Source: Planctomycetaceae bacterium UBA4732
Lineage (GTDB): Bacteria; Planctomycetota; Planctomycetia; Gemmatales; Gemmataceae
NCBI GenBank assembly: GCA_002404095.1
Contig: DHJA01000014.1
Span: 1-26,896, forward strand
DNA: 26,896 bases
Direction: 5' to 3'
In this document: positions 1 through 7,292 of the stretch, piece by piece
Numbering within the stretch: the first letter of the stretch is position 1
How the letters are laid out: the number at the start of each line of letters is the position of its first letter
The notes under the pieces: model-generated
What the model was told of the DNA's origin: nothing
The model's database searches: none
The model's input: only the letters and a program-made list of their open reading frames with translations
Made by a program: the position numbers and the translations under genes

Positions 1-29
1 CTTGAGTCCGGAGGGCGATCCAGATAAAG

Positions 30-59
30 CCCCGGGTGAATGTACTCATGAACCCGGGG
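30..59 (-). terminator. Hairpin downstream of the YjbQ gene
   Basis: Perfect 8-bp inverted repeat (ccccgggt at 30-37, acccgggg at 52-59) with a 14-base loop; a further three bases inside the loop can also pair. It lies 12 bases beyond the stop codon of the minus-strand YjbQ gene, where a transcription terminator is expected. The run of T after it on the minus strand is weak (gctttat), so its function as an intrinsic terminator is an inference. Confidence 0.35.
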
Positions 60-71
60 TGCGAGGACCGC

Positions 72-485
72 CTACTCGGAAGTGCCGCTATCGCCTATCC
101 ACTTCACCTGTACGGTTCGCTTTCGCGGCCCGTCGAACTCGCAGAAATAAACCCCCTGCCAGCGCCCCAACACCAGTCGGCCTTCTTCCGCTAACACGGT
201 CGCGCTGGAACCTACCAAGCTTGCCTTGATGTGCGAATCGCTGTTGCCTTCGCCGTGACGGAAGCCCGGCTGATCCTTCGGTACGCTGCGCTCGAACCAT
301 AGCAGCATGTCGTGTACGACGTCAGGGTCGGCGTTTTCGTTGATGGTGATGGCGGCCGTGGTGTGCGGACAGTAGACGACGCCGAATCCTTCGCGGACGC
401 CGGAACTAGCCAGCGTTTGCCGCACTTGTTCGGTGATCTCCACGAATTCGTTGCGTTTTCGGGTCTGAATGGTGAAGGAATCCAT
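72..485 (-). CDS. YjbQ family (UPF0047) protein, secondary thiamine-phosphate synthase type
   Basis: 137 residues, the usual size for the single-domain YjbQ/UPF0047 family. Characteristic blocks are visible: CPHTTAAITINENADPDV near residues 39-56 and FRHGEGNSDSHIKASLVG near residues 75-92, with the conserved histidines that line the family's putative metal/ligand site. Family members are small cytosolic proteins; the E. coli member has weak thiamine-phosphate synthase activity, but the true physiological role is unsettled. The start is supported by a GGAGG Shine-Dalgarno sequence about 7 bases upstream. It lies 76 bases downstream of the BBP7 gene on the same strand, separated by a strong hairpin, so co-transcription is uncertain and no functional link is apparent. 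Confidence 0.93.
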   Translation of the reverse strand: MDSFTIQTRKRNEFVEITEQVRQTLASSGVREGFGVVYCPHTTAAITINENADPDVVHDMLLWFERSVPKDQPGFRHGEGNSDSHIKASLVGSSATVLAEEGRLVLGRWQGVYFCEFDGPRKRTVQVKWIGDSGTSE

Positions 486-513
486 CGACGGCCTCCAGTC
501 GAGCGAGCGTTTG

Positions 514-547
514 CGGGGCCGGGGCCAAGTCCTTGGCGCCGGCCCCG
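514..547 (-). terminator. Strong GC-rich hairpin between BBP7 and YjbQ genes
   Basis: Perfect 9-bp outer stem (514-522 with 539-547), one G/G mismatch, then a 6-bp inner stem (524-529 with 532-537). It lies directly after the BBP7 stop codon and before the YjbQ ribosome binding site. There is no T tract on the minus strand, so it may be a transcript-stabilising or rho-linked structure, not a textbook intrinsic terminator. Confidence 0.45.
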
Positions 548-561
548 ACTCCTATATACGA

Positions 562-2193
562 CTAGAAGCGGAATTCCAGCCCCAGGTTGAGGCCCTGCGC
601 CCAGAAGTCGGATTCGTGGAACAGCACCATCGGCCGGTTCTGGCCCGCCGGCGCCTGCCCCGAGGCGAAGTTGGGAATCAGCGTCTCATCTATTGTGCGG
701 TCGATTTGCCGGCCTGGGCGCACCACGCTGCTCCAATACAAGAAATCATAGCCGGCGAACACCCGCACATGGTCATTGAGGTGGTAGCTAACATTCAAGT
801 CCACCTCCGGCACAACGCTGAAGCGGTCTCGGTGGAAGGAGCCAATGTTGCTCCGCTCCGCCAGGAGGCCGCCGACGAAGTTGCGATTCGTGCCGTTGGC
901 GAACGTCACGTTCTGGGAGCCGTTGATGTTGAGGTCCTGGTGCGTGTCTCCAATGGCCACCTTGCCGCGAATGTTCAGGCTCCACGGCCCGCGCGAAAAC
1001 TCCGTGTCGAGGCCGACCTGGCCGCCGTAGAACTGGTTGCGAGTGGCGAATTGGTCGAACACGAAGGCGCGAGCGCTGTTTACCGGCGGCGGCGCCGTGG
1101 GCGAGTTCTGCACGTTCTCGGTGATCGTCAGGCCTTCCCGCAGGTTGAGGTAACGGACGCCGCCCAGTGCGTCCACTCGGTACGTCCAACCGCCGTCCCT
1201 GCCGCAACCGCAGTCGCAGCAGTCCTTGCAACCCGTGCTGCCGCAGCACAAGTTGCAGCGGAGATTGGCCTCCAGACCCCACAGGTTGCTGGCGTTGCTT
1301 ACGTTCGCGTTGCCCGTGGATAGACCAGGAAAGGCCGTCAGCTGGACGGTTTCGGCGTTGCGGTTGACGCTGAAGAACGGCCGCGCGATCACCGGAAACA
1401 TTGCGGAATTGGCCTGGAACTGCCGCTCGTCGCCGGGCAAGAAGAAGCCGCTGATTTCGACGGCCTTATGTTCGCAGTCGTCCAACCAGAAGCCGGCGGT
1501 GAAGCGTGCGCCGGAATGCGTCCCGCTGCTCAGGCCGTCGCCGCCGAACAGAACCTGCGTCGTGGGCCGGCCCAGGATGCCGAAGTCCCGCGGCTGGCTA
1601 GTGGAGATGAGTGGAGGCGTCGTGTCTTTCTTGAATCTCCAAAGGAGATATTCGCCGCAAGCGTAGAACTTAGGCTGCCAGGATTCGATGCGCTCGAACG
1701 TGGTCATCCCTTCTTCACCGGACGAGTTTTCCGTTATCGGAACGGGCGCGAGGATGAGAGGCGCTGCCGAAGGCGCGGCCCGGCCCGGCTTGGGCGAGAC
1801 CGCGATGGTTTCGCCTAGGAAGAGGGCCGGCTTTACGCCCCGATCCACCGCGAAGATGCCGGGCGGCGGCGCCGTCGTCGTCACGGGGGTTGGCGCGTCC
1901 AGCCCATCCAGCCCATCTGGCCAAACACGGGGGACCGGAGTCGGCGCCGGGTTGGCGTGGTACGAAGCCGCGATTACCCCGGAAGGGGTGGAAACAGCGA
2001 GCGGCTCGGTCGTGGTTGCCGGGCGCGGCTTGCCGATGGTCGCGCCGGCGTCGGGCAGCACCACGAGGCGAACCGGCGGCAGAAGTTCAGCCGGCCGGGC
2101 CGACGGCCGCCAGATCACTTCCTGGGCGGCGGCCTGGTATGCCCATGCGCCAAAGGACAAAAACAAACCACCGATCCATACGCCTCTCTTCAT
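562..2193 (-). CDS. BBP7 family outer membrane beta-barrel protein
   Basis: 543 residues with a signal peptide (MKRGVWIGGLFLSFGAWAYQ, predicted cleavage near AAA-QE). A proline/alanine-rich, probably disordered linker follows to about residue 165. The barrel domain begins at the block YACGEYLLWRFK and contains the family's typical FTAGFWLDD and SGFFLP segments, alternating amphipathic strands and a C-terminal strand ending in aromatic residues (LGLEFRF). This pattern matches the planctomycete BBP7 barrels, which are presumed outer-membrane proteins of unknown transport role. The start is supported by AGGAGAA about 7 bases upstream. Unusual is a cluster of eight cysteines in 18 residues (C313-C330), which could bind metal or form disulfides in an exposed loop. 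The recognition rests on sequence style, with no alignment run. Confidence 0.88.
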   Translation of the reverse strand: MKRGVWIGGLFLSFGAWAYQAAAQEVIWRPSARPAELLPPVRLVVLPDAGATIGKPRPATTTEPLAVSTPSGVIAASYHANPAPTPVPRVWPDGLDGLDAPTPVTTTAPPPGIFAVDRGVKPALFLGETIAVSPKPGRAAPSAAPLILAPVPITENSSGEEGMTTFERIESWQPKFYACGEYLLWRFKKDTTPPLISTSQPRDFGILGRPTTQVLFGGDGLSSGTHSGARFTAGFWLDDCEHKAVEISGFFLPGDERQFQANSAMFPVIARPFFSVNRNAETVQLTAFPGLSTGNANVSNASNLWGLEANLRCNLCCGSTGCKDCCDCGCGRDGGWTYRVDALGGVRYLNLREGLTITENVQNSPTAPPPVNSARAFVFDQFATRNQFYGGQVGLDTEFSRGPWSLNIRGKVAIGDTHQDLNINGSQNVTFANGTNRNFVGGLLAERSNIGSFHRDRFSVVPEVDLNVSYHLNDHVRVFAGYDFLYWSSVVRPGRQIDRTIDETLIPNFASGQAPAGQNRPMVLFHESDFWAQGLNLGLEFRF

Positions 2194-2633
2194 GGCGCTA
2201 TTCTCCTAACCAAGGAGGTGGGGCCGCGGTACGACGGCGCCGAAACGCCTGGCGCAAATCCCATTTGCAAGCGGGGACAGCGCCGCGAATCAACGGATGG
2301 CTCCATCCGCGCTTTACTCCTGGCACAACAAATTTCGACCAGCTGGCAAAGTGAAAAGAAACGATTCGGCCGGCAGAGGCAGGCCAACCGGCCGAACCGA
2401 TGCTTAAGCGGCGTTACAATCGTTACATCTTCTTATATAGAGGCCTCGTTTAGCCGCGACCCGAAAGGGGAGCGCTTCCCCACGCTCCCCTTTCGGGTCG
2501 CGGCTAAACGGCCCGCGTCCCCGAAAGATTGCCCTTTTTCTTTGAAAAGCGAGGTGTTATTACCAGTCCGTTGAAAGATTAACGACTAGACGCGCGCCAG
2601 GGAGGGAAACTCGGTTCGCACGGCAGAAAGAGG
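2194..2633. other. Intergenic region between divergent BBP7 and PEP-CTERM genes
   Basis: About 440 bases with no credible gene. It holds an inverted repeat with 9-bp perfect arms plus two more pairs (2362-2399), a short direct repeat of cgttaca (about 2412-2428), a perfect 28-bp inverted repeat (listed separately) and an AT-rich stretch at about 2428-2440. It must contain the promoters for both flanking exported-protein genes, but I could not pick out a convincing -35/-10 pair on either strand. Confidence 0.6.
2447..2510. repeat. Perfect 28-bp inverted repeat (REP-like palindrome, copy 1)
   Basis: The arms 2447-2474 and 2483-2510 are exact reverse complements, separated by an 8-base loop (cttcccca). 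The outer end reads cgtttagccgcgaccc. The same core (agccgcgacc then ggggagcg or gggagcg) recurs at 9985-10054 as a second full palindrome and at 12433-12458 as a single arm, so this is a repeat family and not merely a local terminator. It has no T tract and encodes nothing. It resembles the REP/MITE class of short palindromic elements; that assignment is an inference. Confidence 0.85.
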
Positions 2634-2642
2634 ATGTGGAAC

Positions 2643-3131
2643 ATGGATACTTTAACAGTGTGGCGCGGCAAAGGTTTGCTCGCCGCTTGCGTGTTCGCGG
2701 CCTTGGCGGCCGGCAATACAAACTTTGCGCGGGCGGATCAGCGCTCTCACGCGGCCGGTTCGGCCATCGCCGAACGGCTCTCGTTGCGCGAAAAGACCAT
2801 GGACCCCGTTGGGTCCAATGAGGCGGTGAACTGTGACGGCGTGAACGCCTTGTTGCTCTCGGGAGCCATTGCGTTTAATCCCGTTCCCTTCCCCACCGAT
2901 CCCACGCCGCCACCGCCTCCGCCACCGCCTCCGCCTCCGCCTCCGCCGCCTCCGCCGCCTCCGCCGCCTCCAGCTGGGCCTCTGGCTGGGCCGGGGTCTT
3001 CGGCGCCGCCGGAGATATCGTCTATTCCGGTTCCGTCTCCCGAGCCGGCGAGTTTGCTGATCGGACTAATCGGTTCCGCGTGCGCCGGCGTCGTCGGCTG
3101 GAACCGTCGGAAGCGCCAGAACGCGGCCTAA
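2643..3131 (+). CDS. PEP-CTERM sorting domain protein with a long polyproline tract
   Basis: 162 residues from the preferred start. The N-terminus has a signal peptide (hydrophobic segment GLLAACVFAALAAGNTNFARA). A short mature region follows, then 22 consecutive prolines (codons at 2907-2972). The C-terminus is a typical PEP-CTERM tail: SPEP motif, hydrophobic helix (ASLLIGLIGSACAGVVGW) and basic end NRRKRQ. Such tails are recognised and cleaved by exosortases, so this protein is a plausible substrate of the exosortase at 8988-10040. An in-frame ATG lies at 2634, but the purine-rich agaaagagg abuts it, whereas its spacing of about 9 bases to 2643 is ideal; I chose 2643. The mature part is too short and compositionally simple to suggest an enzyme; a structural or matrix role is more likely. 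Confidence 0.85.
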   Translation: MDTLTVWRGKGLLAACVFAALAAGNTNFARADQRSHAAGSAIAERLSLREKTMDPVGSNEAVNCDGVNALLLSGAIAFNPVPFPTDPTPPPPPPPPPPPPPPPPPPPPPPAGPLAGPGSSAPPEISSIPVPSPEPASLLIGLIGSACAGVVGWNRRKRQNAA

Positions 3132-3169
3132 TGAAGGCGGCTTCGTGGCGCGACAGCTGAAAAACAAGG

Positions 3170-3201
3170 AAGGGACGGGCCTTTACAAAGGCCCGCCCCT
3201 T
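3170..3201 (+). terminator. Terminator hairpin after the PEP-CTERM gene
   Basis: Near-perfect stem of 15 base pairs with one internal mismatch (arms 3170-3184 and 3187-3201), followed by a T-rich stretch (ttgatgtttccgtttgtt). It lies 38 bases after the PEP-CTERM stop and 36 bases before the next gene, so it probably ends that transcript or attenuates read-through. Confidence 0.6.
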
Positions 3202-3237
3202 GATGTTTCCGTTTGTTCACCCATGGAGGAACCCGAC

Positions 3238-6200
3238 ATGAAATGGATTTCCAAGTGGTTCAGCCGCCTTTCCCATTCCCGCCGCAGCGCCCAATCCCGT
3301 AAACCAGTCGCCCGAACTCCGCGACGACTCTTCCTTGAGCCGCTCGAAGATCGCTGCCTCCTTTCGGGCTATGCCGCGCCTTACGGCCTCAGCCCCACCC
3401 AAGTCCGTCACGCCTACGGTATCGACGCCATCAGCTTCAACGGCGTCACCGGCGACGGCAGCGGCCAAACCATCGCCATCGTCGCTCCTTACGACAATCC
3501 CAATATCGTCAGCGACCTGCACAATTTCGACGCCTACTTCAACCTGCCCGACCCGCCCAGCTTCCGCAAAGTCGATCAAAACGGCGGCGCCAACCTTCCT
3601 GGCGTTGACCCCCACGGACCCGGCCAATCCAACTGGGAAGCCGAGGAAGCTCTGAACGTGGAGTGGGCGCACGCGCTGGCGCCCAAGGCCAGCATCATCC
3701 TGGTCGAAGCGAGCAGCGCCAACGCCCTCGACATGATCGGGGGCGGCGTCAACTGGGCCAGGCAACAGCCCGGCGTGTCCGTCGTGTCGGTGGGCTACGC
3801 GACCCCCGGCGAATTCCAAGGGGAGACCGCTTACGACTCCGTCTTCACCACGCCCACAGGCCATAGCGGCGTGACCTTCGTGGCGCCGACCGGCAATGCG
3901 GGGTCGCCTGGCGGATACGCCTCCTTGTCGCCCAACGTCTTGGGCGTCGGCGGCACGAGCCTAACGCTGAGCGGCGGCAACTACGGCAGTGAAACGGTCT
4001 GGAACAACGTCTACGGCAAGAGCGGCGGCGGCCTGAGTACGCAGGAGAGCCGGCCGAGCTACCAGAACGGCGTCGCCGACGTGGTCGGCAACCAGCGCGG
4101 CGCGCCGGACGTGGCATTCGTCGGCGATCCGACGACCGGGGTGGACGTTTATGACACCTACAACGGCAGTTCGTCCACTCCGTGGACGGAGCGCGGCGGG
4201 ACGAATCTCGGGGCGCCGGCGTGGGCGGCCCTCATCGCCGTCGCCGATCAGGGTCGGGCGAGGATCGGCCTCGGTTCGCTCGACGGACCCACCCAAACCC
4301 TGCCGATGCTCTACAGTCTTCCGTCCAGTGACTTCCACGACGTGACCGTCGGCAACAACGGCGCCTATGCGGCCGGCCCGGGCTACGACCTCGCCACCGG
4401 ACTCGGTACGCCTATCGCCAACCTGCTCGTGCCGGACCTGATCGTTCCCCCGACGGACGACGCCCAATTTGTGCGCGACGTTTACATCGAGGCGACGCAG
4501 GGTTTGACTGCGGCCGAGGGGTTCAATGCCGCGCTCAGCAAGGTGGACGCCGCCCGTGCCAGCGTTCTTGCCAACTACGCCAACTCCTACGTACTCAGTC
4601 TGGGCCGCGCCCAGCTGGTGCAGGATCTCTACTCGTCCATAAGTGGCGGCAGCGTACTCGGCGTCGGCAATTTGATCGGACGCGCCCTCACGCCGGGCGA
4701 AGCCAACTATTGGGCGACGCAGCTACAGAACGGCATGTCGTATGAGCAGATGATTGTCCAACTCACCAGCAGCACGACGTACTTCGCCGAAACGGGCGCC
4801 GGCCACGTGATCAACGGCCGCGACGCGGCTTTCGTCAACCAGATTTATAACGATCTATTCCACCGCAATCCGACCACCTACGAACTGAACACGCTGTTCG
4901 TGCCGCAGTTGAACGCCGCCGAGAACCTCGCGCATCAACAGGACGTTGATAACCTGCTGGGCGGCCAAGCCTACCAGACGGCGGTCGTCCAGGGGCTGTA
5001 CACGACCTATATGGGCCGTGCCGCTGGGGTCGGCGAAATCGCCAGCGGACTAACACTGTTGCAGCAAGGCGGTACGCCGGAGCAACTCATCGGCGCCATC
5101 GTCGGCTCGACCGAATACTTCAACCGTGAGGCGCCGGCCGTCGTGGGAGGCGGCGCGACGGCCGGCGACGCCACGTTAATTCAGGCGATGTACAAGCAGT
5201 TGTTCCCCGGCTACACGGCCAGTCCGTGGGAGGTGAACTACTGGGTCAACCAGCTCAACAATGGCACAATCAGCGGCCAGCAGATCGCCAACATCCTCGA
5301 TACGACCGGCTTGTACCGCTTCGGCACGACCGGTACGCCGACCGTACCGGCGTCGTACAACGGATCGGTCGATCGCGCCTATGAACAGTATCTAGGCCGT
5401 CACGCCGGCCAGAACGAGATCAGCTACTGGGCGTCCGTCTACAACGCCAACCCTAATTATCCCACTCAGAACTTCGTCGAAGCCCTCCTGGGGTCGGCGG
5501 AATTTTATACCAGGAACAATCCCCAGGCGCCGCTACAGGCGATGGACGCCAGGTTCGCCGACAACTTGTACACGGCGGCGTTAGGTGCGCCGAACGCGAC
5601 AGCGGAGCGGACAATCGATCTGCCGTTCCTGACCAGCGCGGAGATCAACGCCCGCGCGGCCGTCGGCCAGGCTATCGTCGGAAGTCAGGAATACCACAAC
5701 GAGGTGACGACGACCGTCTACCAACACTTCCTGAACCGCTTGCCTTCCACCGCTGAACTGAGTGAGTGGGGGTCCGTGGTGGGACAAGGCGCCGCGCAAG
5801 TCGGCGGCGCCAACGGCGATGACCAACTGCTAGCCGCGGTGTTCAGCTCGAACGAATACTTCATGGATCAGAAGGACGCCGCGACCCACCTGTCTACCAA
5901 CGACTCGTGGCTCAGGAGCCTCTATCCGAAACTGCGCGTCGCCTTCAACGCGACCGCCGAATCCACGCAACTCGCCAACGTCCTGACGGCCTACGCACCG
6001 GCGCGTCAGGCCGTCGTGAACGCCGTCCTCAGCAGTCCGGAGTACCTAACCCAAATCGTCACGCACCTGTACTCGAGGTATATGGGTGGGTATCCGCAGA
6101 GCAGCGATATTGCCTTCGGCCTAAACTTCCTGCAGCAGGGCGGAACGCCGGAGCAGCTTATCGCCGTCATCCTCGGCTCAAGTGACTTCTTCAACCGCGA

Positions 6201-6621
6201 AGCGCCGTTGATCGTGGGAGGAGGGGCGACGGCCGACAACGATACGCTGATCCGGGCGATGTATCAGCGACTGTTTTTCGGCTACACGATCACCCAGGGC
6301 GAGGTGAACTACTGGGTCAACCAGCTAGACGCCGGCACGATTACCGCCCAGCAGATCGCCAACATCCTGGACACGACCGGGCTATACCGTTTCGGCACGA
6401 CAGGTACCCCAATCGTGCCGTTGTTCGACAGTAGGGTCGATGACACCTATGTCGAGTACATGGGACGTTATGCTGGTCAGAGCGAGATCAACTATTGGGT
6501 GTCCGTCTACAGTGCCAACCCCAACTACCCCGATGTGGACCTCATTAAAGCTATTATGAACTCGGAGGAGTATTTCCAAGGAAGACCCCCGACAACGGAG
6601 TTGATCCCGCCGCCCGTTTAA
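3238..6621 (+). CDS. Large exported S53 (sedolisin)-like protein with DUF4214-type repeats; catalytic residues apparently lost
   Basis: 1127 residues. The N-terminus is basic and carries a leader-like motif (LFLEPLEDRCLLS) common in giant exported planctomycete proteins. Residues about 40-400 resemble an S53 peptidase without a pro-domain. The Glu of the E-x3-D catalytic pair is present (E136) but the Asp is Asn (N140), and the serine motif GTS reads GTN (N323). The calcium-site block (FHDVT...GPGYDLATGLGTP) is retained. The remaining 700 residues consist of DUF4214-type units (YWVNQL, LLQQGGTPEQLI, NREAP), with one large block duplicated. It is probably a cell-surface or matrix protein with a non-catalytic S53 fold. 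GGAGG at 3225-3229 lies 8 bases before the ATG at 3238 and decides this start over in-frame ATGs at 3145 and 3223. Confidence 0.85.
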   Translation: MKWISKWFSRLSHSRRSAQSRKPVARTPRRLFLEPLEDRCLLSGYAAPYGLSPTQVRHAYGIDAISFNGVTGDGSGQTIAIVAPYDNPNIVSDLHNFDAYFNLPDPPSFRKVDQNGGANLPGVDPHGPGQSNWEAEEALNVEWAHALAPKASIILVEASSANALDMIGGGVNWARQQPGVSVVSVGYATPGEFQGETAYDSVFTTPTGHSGVTFVAPTGNAGSPGGYASLSPNVLGVGGTSLTLSGGNYGSETVWNNVYGKSGGGLSTQESRPSYQNGVADVVGNQRGAPDVAFVGDPTTGVDVYDTYNGSSSTPWTERGGTNLGAPAWAALIAVADQGRARIGLGSLDGPTQTLPMLYSLPSSDFHDVTVGNNGAYAAGPGYDLATGLGTPIANLLVPDLIVPPTDDAQFVRDVYIEATQGLTAAEGFNAALSKVDAARASVLANYANSYVLSLGRAQLVQDLYSSISGGSVLGVGNLIGRALTPGEANYWATQLQNGMSYEQMIVQLTSSTTYFAETGAGHVINGRDAAFVNQIYNDLFHRNPTTYELNTLFVPQLNAAENLAHQQDVDNLLGGQAYQTAVVQGLYTTYMGRAAGVGEIASGLTLLQQGGTPEQLIGAIVGSTEYFNREAPAVVGGGATAGDATLIQAMYKQLFPGYTASPWEVNYWVNQLNNGTISGQQIANILDTTGLYRFGTTGTPTVPASYNGSVDRAYEQYLGRHAGQNEISYWASVYNANPNYPTQNFVEALLGSAEFYTRNNPQAPLQAMDARFADNLYTAALGAPNATAERTIDLPFLTSAEINARAAVGQAIVGSQEYHNEVTTTVYQHFLNRLPSTAELSEWGSVVGQGAAQVGGANGDDQLLAAVFSSNEYFMDQKDAATHLSTNDSWLRSLYPKLRVAFNATAESTQLANVLTAYAPARQAVVNAVLSSPEYLTQIVTHLYSRYMGGYPQSSDIAFGLNFLQQGGTPEQLIAVILGSSDFFNREAPLIVGGGATADNDTLIRAMYQRLFFGYTITQGEVNYWVNQLDAGTITAQQIANILDTTGLYRFGTTGTPIVPLFDSRVDDTYVEYMGRYAGQSEINYWVSVYSANPNYPDVDLIKAIMNSEEYFQGRPPTTELIPPPV
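4981..6582 (+). repeat. Internal duplication within the DUF4214 region
   Basis: Two similar blocks, 4981-5517 (residues about 582-760) and 6055-6582 (about 940-1115), lie roughly 357 codons apart. Both share, in the same order, LQQGGTPEQLI, FNREAP plus VGGGATA, EVNYWVNQL, QQIANILDTTGLYRFGTTGT and YxxYxGRxAGQ plus NANPNYP or SANPNYP. The protein similarity is high enough to indicate relatively recent duplication of a multi-domain unit. Confidence 0.8.
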
Positions 6622-6639
6622 TTTTGAACTCGAAGAAGT

Positions 6640-6679
6640 TGTAGGGTGGGTCTCGCGAGTACGCCCGACCCACCCTACA
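6640..6679. terminator. Bidirectional hairpin between convergent genes
   Basis: Perfect 13-bp inverted repeat (6640-6652 with 6667-6679; core gtagggtgggtc / gacccaccctac) with a 14-base loop. It lies between the stop of the S53-like gene (6621) and the stop of the convergent small secreted protein gene (6702), where a shared terminator is expected. The core resembles a widely dispersed bacterial palindrome type, so it may also be a repeat element. Confidence 0.5.
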
Positions 6680-6701
6680 TCGCAGTAAGCAATCTCAACT
6701 A

Positions 6702-7121
6702 CTAGCGCCGCGCCGGCGCTTGATACCCGCCGCCCGTCGCCGGCCGCCCCGACGTGGGGAAGTAACCGCCCGTATTCTGAAACGCGACGGGGTGTCCGGT
6801 CGTCGGCAGCGTCCGGAACAAATCCGCGTCGGCGGCCGCGGGGACGGTCGGCGTTAGGGCGCGTTGCTCCAGGTCGCCGATGAGGGCGCCGTAGACCTGT
6901 GTGTTGGCGCGACGCTCCTGCTCCGGCAGGGTGCGTAAGAAATAGTTGACCGCCGGGTCGTTGTTGTTCAGGTTCAGGAACGGCGGAAGTTGCGGACGCG
7001 ACCCTACGCCGACGTTGGGCCGATTGTAAACGCTTGGCGGGACGGACTGGGCCGAGGCCGCGCCCGCGACAACAAGCAGAGCGAGGCCGGCGGCAAGTGA
7101 GACGCCGATGAAACGCGACAT
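6702..7121 (-). CDS. Small secreted protein of unknown function
   Basis: 139 residues from the chosen start. There is a clear signal peptide (MSRFIGVSLAAGLALLVVAG, cleavage near ASA-QS). The mature part is proline-, asparagine- and glycine-rich, has a short helical-looking segment around DPAVNYFLRTLPEQERRAN, and ends in a glycine-rich tail. I do not recognise a family. An in-frame ATG at 7184 would add 21 non-signal residues. I reject it because the ATG at 7121 has GGGAG about 7 bases upstream and restores a proper signal peptide, and the likely promoter (7183-7210) would start transcription downstream of 7184. It sits between two exported-protein genes and may be a matrix or periplasmic protein. 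Confidence 0.75.
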   Translation of the reverse strand: MSRFIGVSLAAGLALLVVAGAASAQSVPPSVYNRPNVGVGSRPQLPPFLNLNNNDPAVNYFLRTLPEQERRANTQVYGALIGDLEQRALTPTVPAAADADLFRTLPTTGHPVAFQNTGGYFPTSGRPATGGGYQAPARR

Positions 7122-7182
7122 GGCGTTCTCCCGGAACAAGGTGGGCCGGCCCAAGGCCGGCGGTTCGAGGCGATCTTCTTTC

Positions 7183-7210
7183 AACCTAACCCCGGCGGCG
7201 CGACTGTCAA
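7183..7210 (-). promoter_or_regulatory. Probable sigma-70-type promoter for the small secreted protein gene
   Basis: On the minus strand, a perfect TTGACA (7210-7205) is followed after 16 bases by TAGGTT (7188-7183). Transcription would begin near 7176 and leave a leader of roughly 55 bases before the ATG at 7121. The -35 box is excellent, the -10 box only fair. Confidence 0.45.
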
Positions 7211-7236
7211 GCCTCCGCCTGGCGTTTTCCAGTCCG

Positions 7237-7279
7237 AAAACCGTCAGACTGCCACTCCAAAGGAGTGGCAGTCTGACGG
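7237..7279 (-). terminator. Intrinsic terminator of the Wza-like gene
   Basis: Perfect 18-bp stem (7241-7258 with 7262-7279) with a 3-base loop, followed on the minus strand by TTTT (7240-7237). It starts 13 bases after the stop codon of the Wza-like gene. This is the strongest intrinsic terminator in the window and separates the export gene from the small secreted protein gene downstream. Confidence 0.8.
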
Positions 7280-7292
7280 CCTGACGGTCTTC

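Noticed and set aside
469..1323. Long plus-strand open frame (284 codons) opposite the BBP7 gene
   Set aside because: It is the antisense shadow of a well-supported barrel gene, has no Shine-Dalgarno, and its translation resembles no family. Long antisense frames are common in GC-rich DNA.
2447..2510. Possible insertion-sequence end or ordinary intrinsic terminator
   Set aside because: No transposase gene or second terminal repeat is nearby, there is no T tract, and the core recurs elsewhere, so a REP-like repeat is the better reading.
2881..2980. Triplet-rich tract as a possible CRISPR or minisatellite
   Set aside because: There are no spacers, and the repeat is an in-frame proline codon run within a gene.
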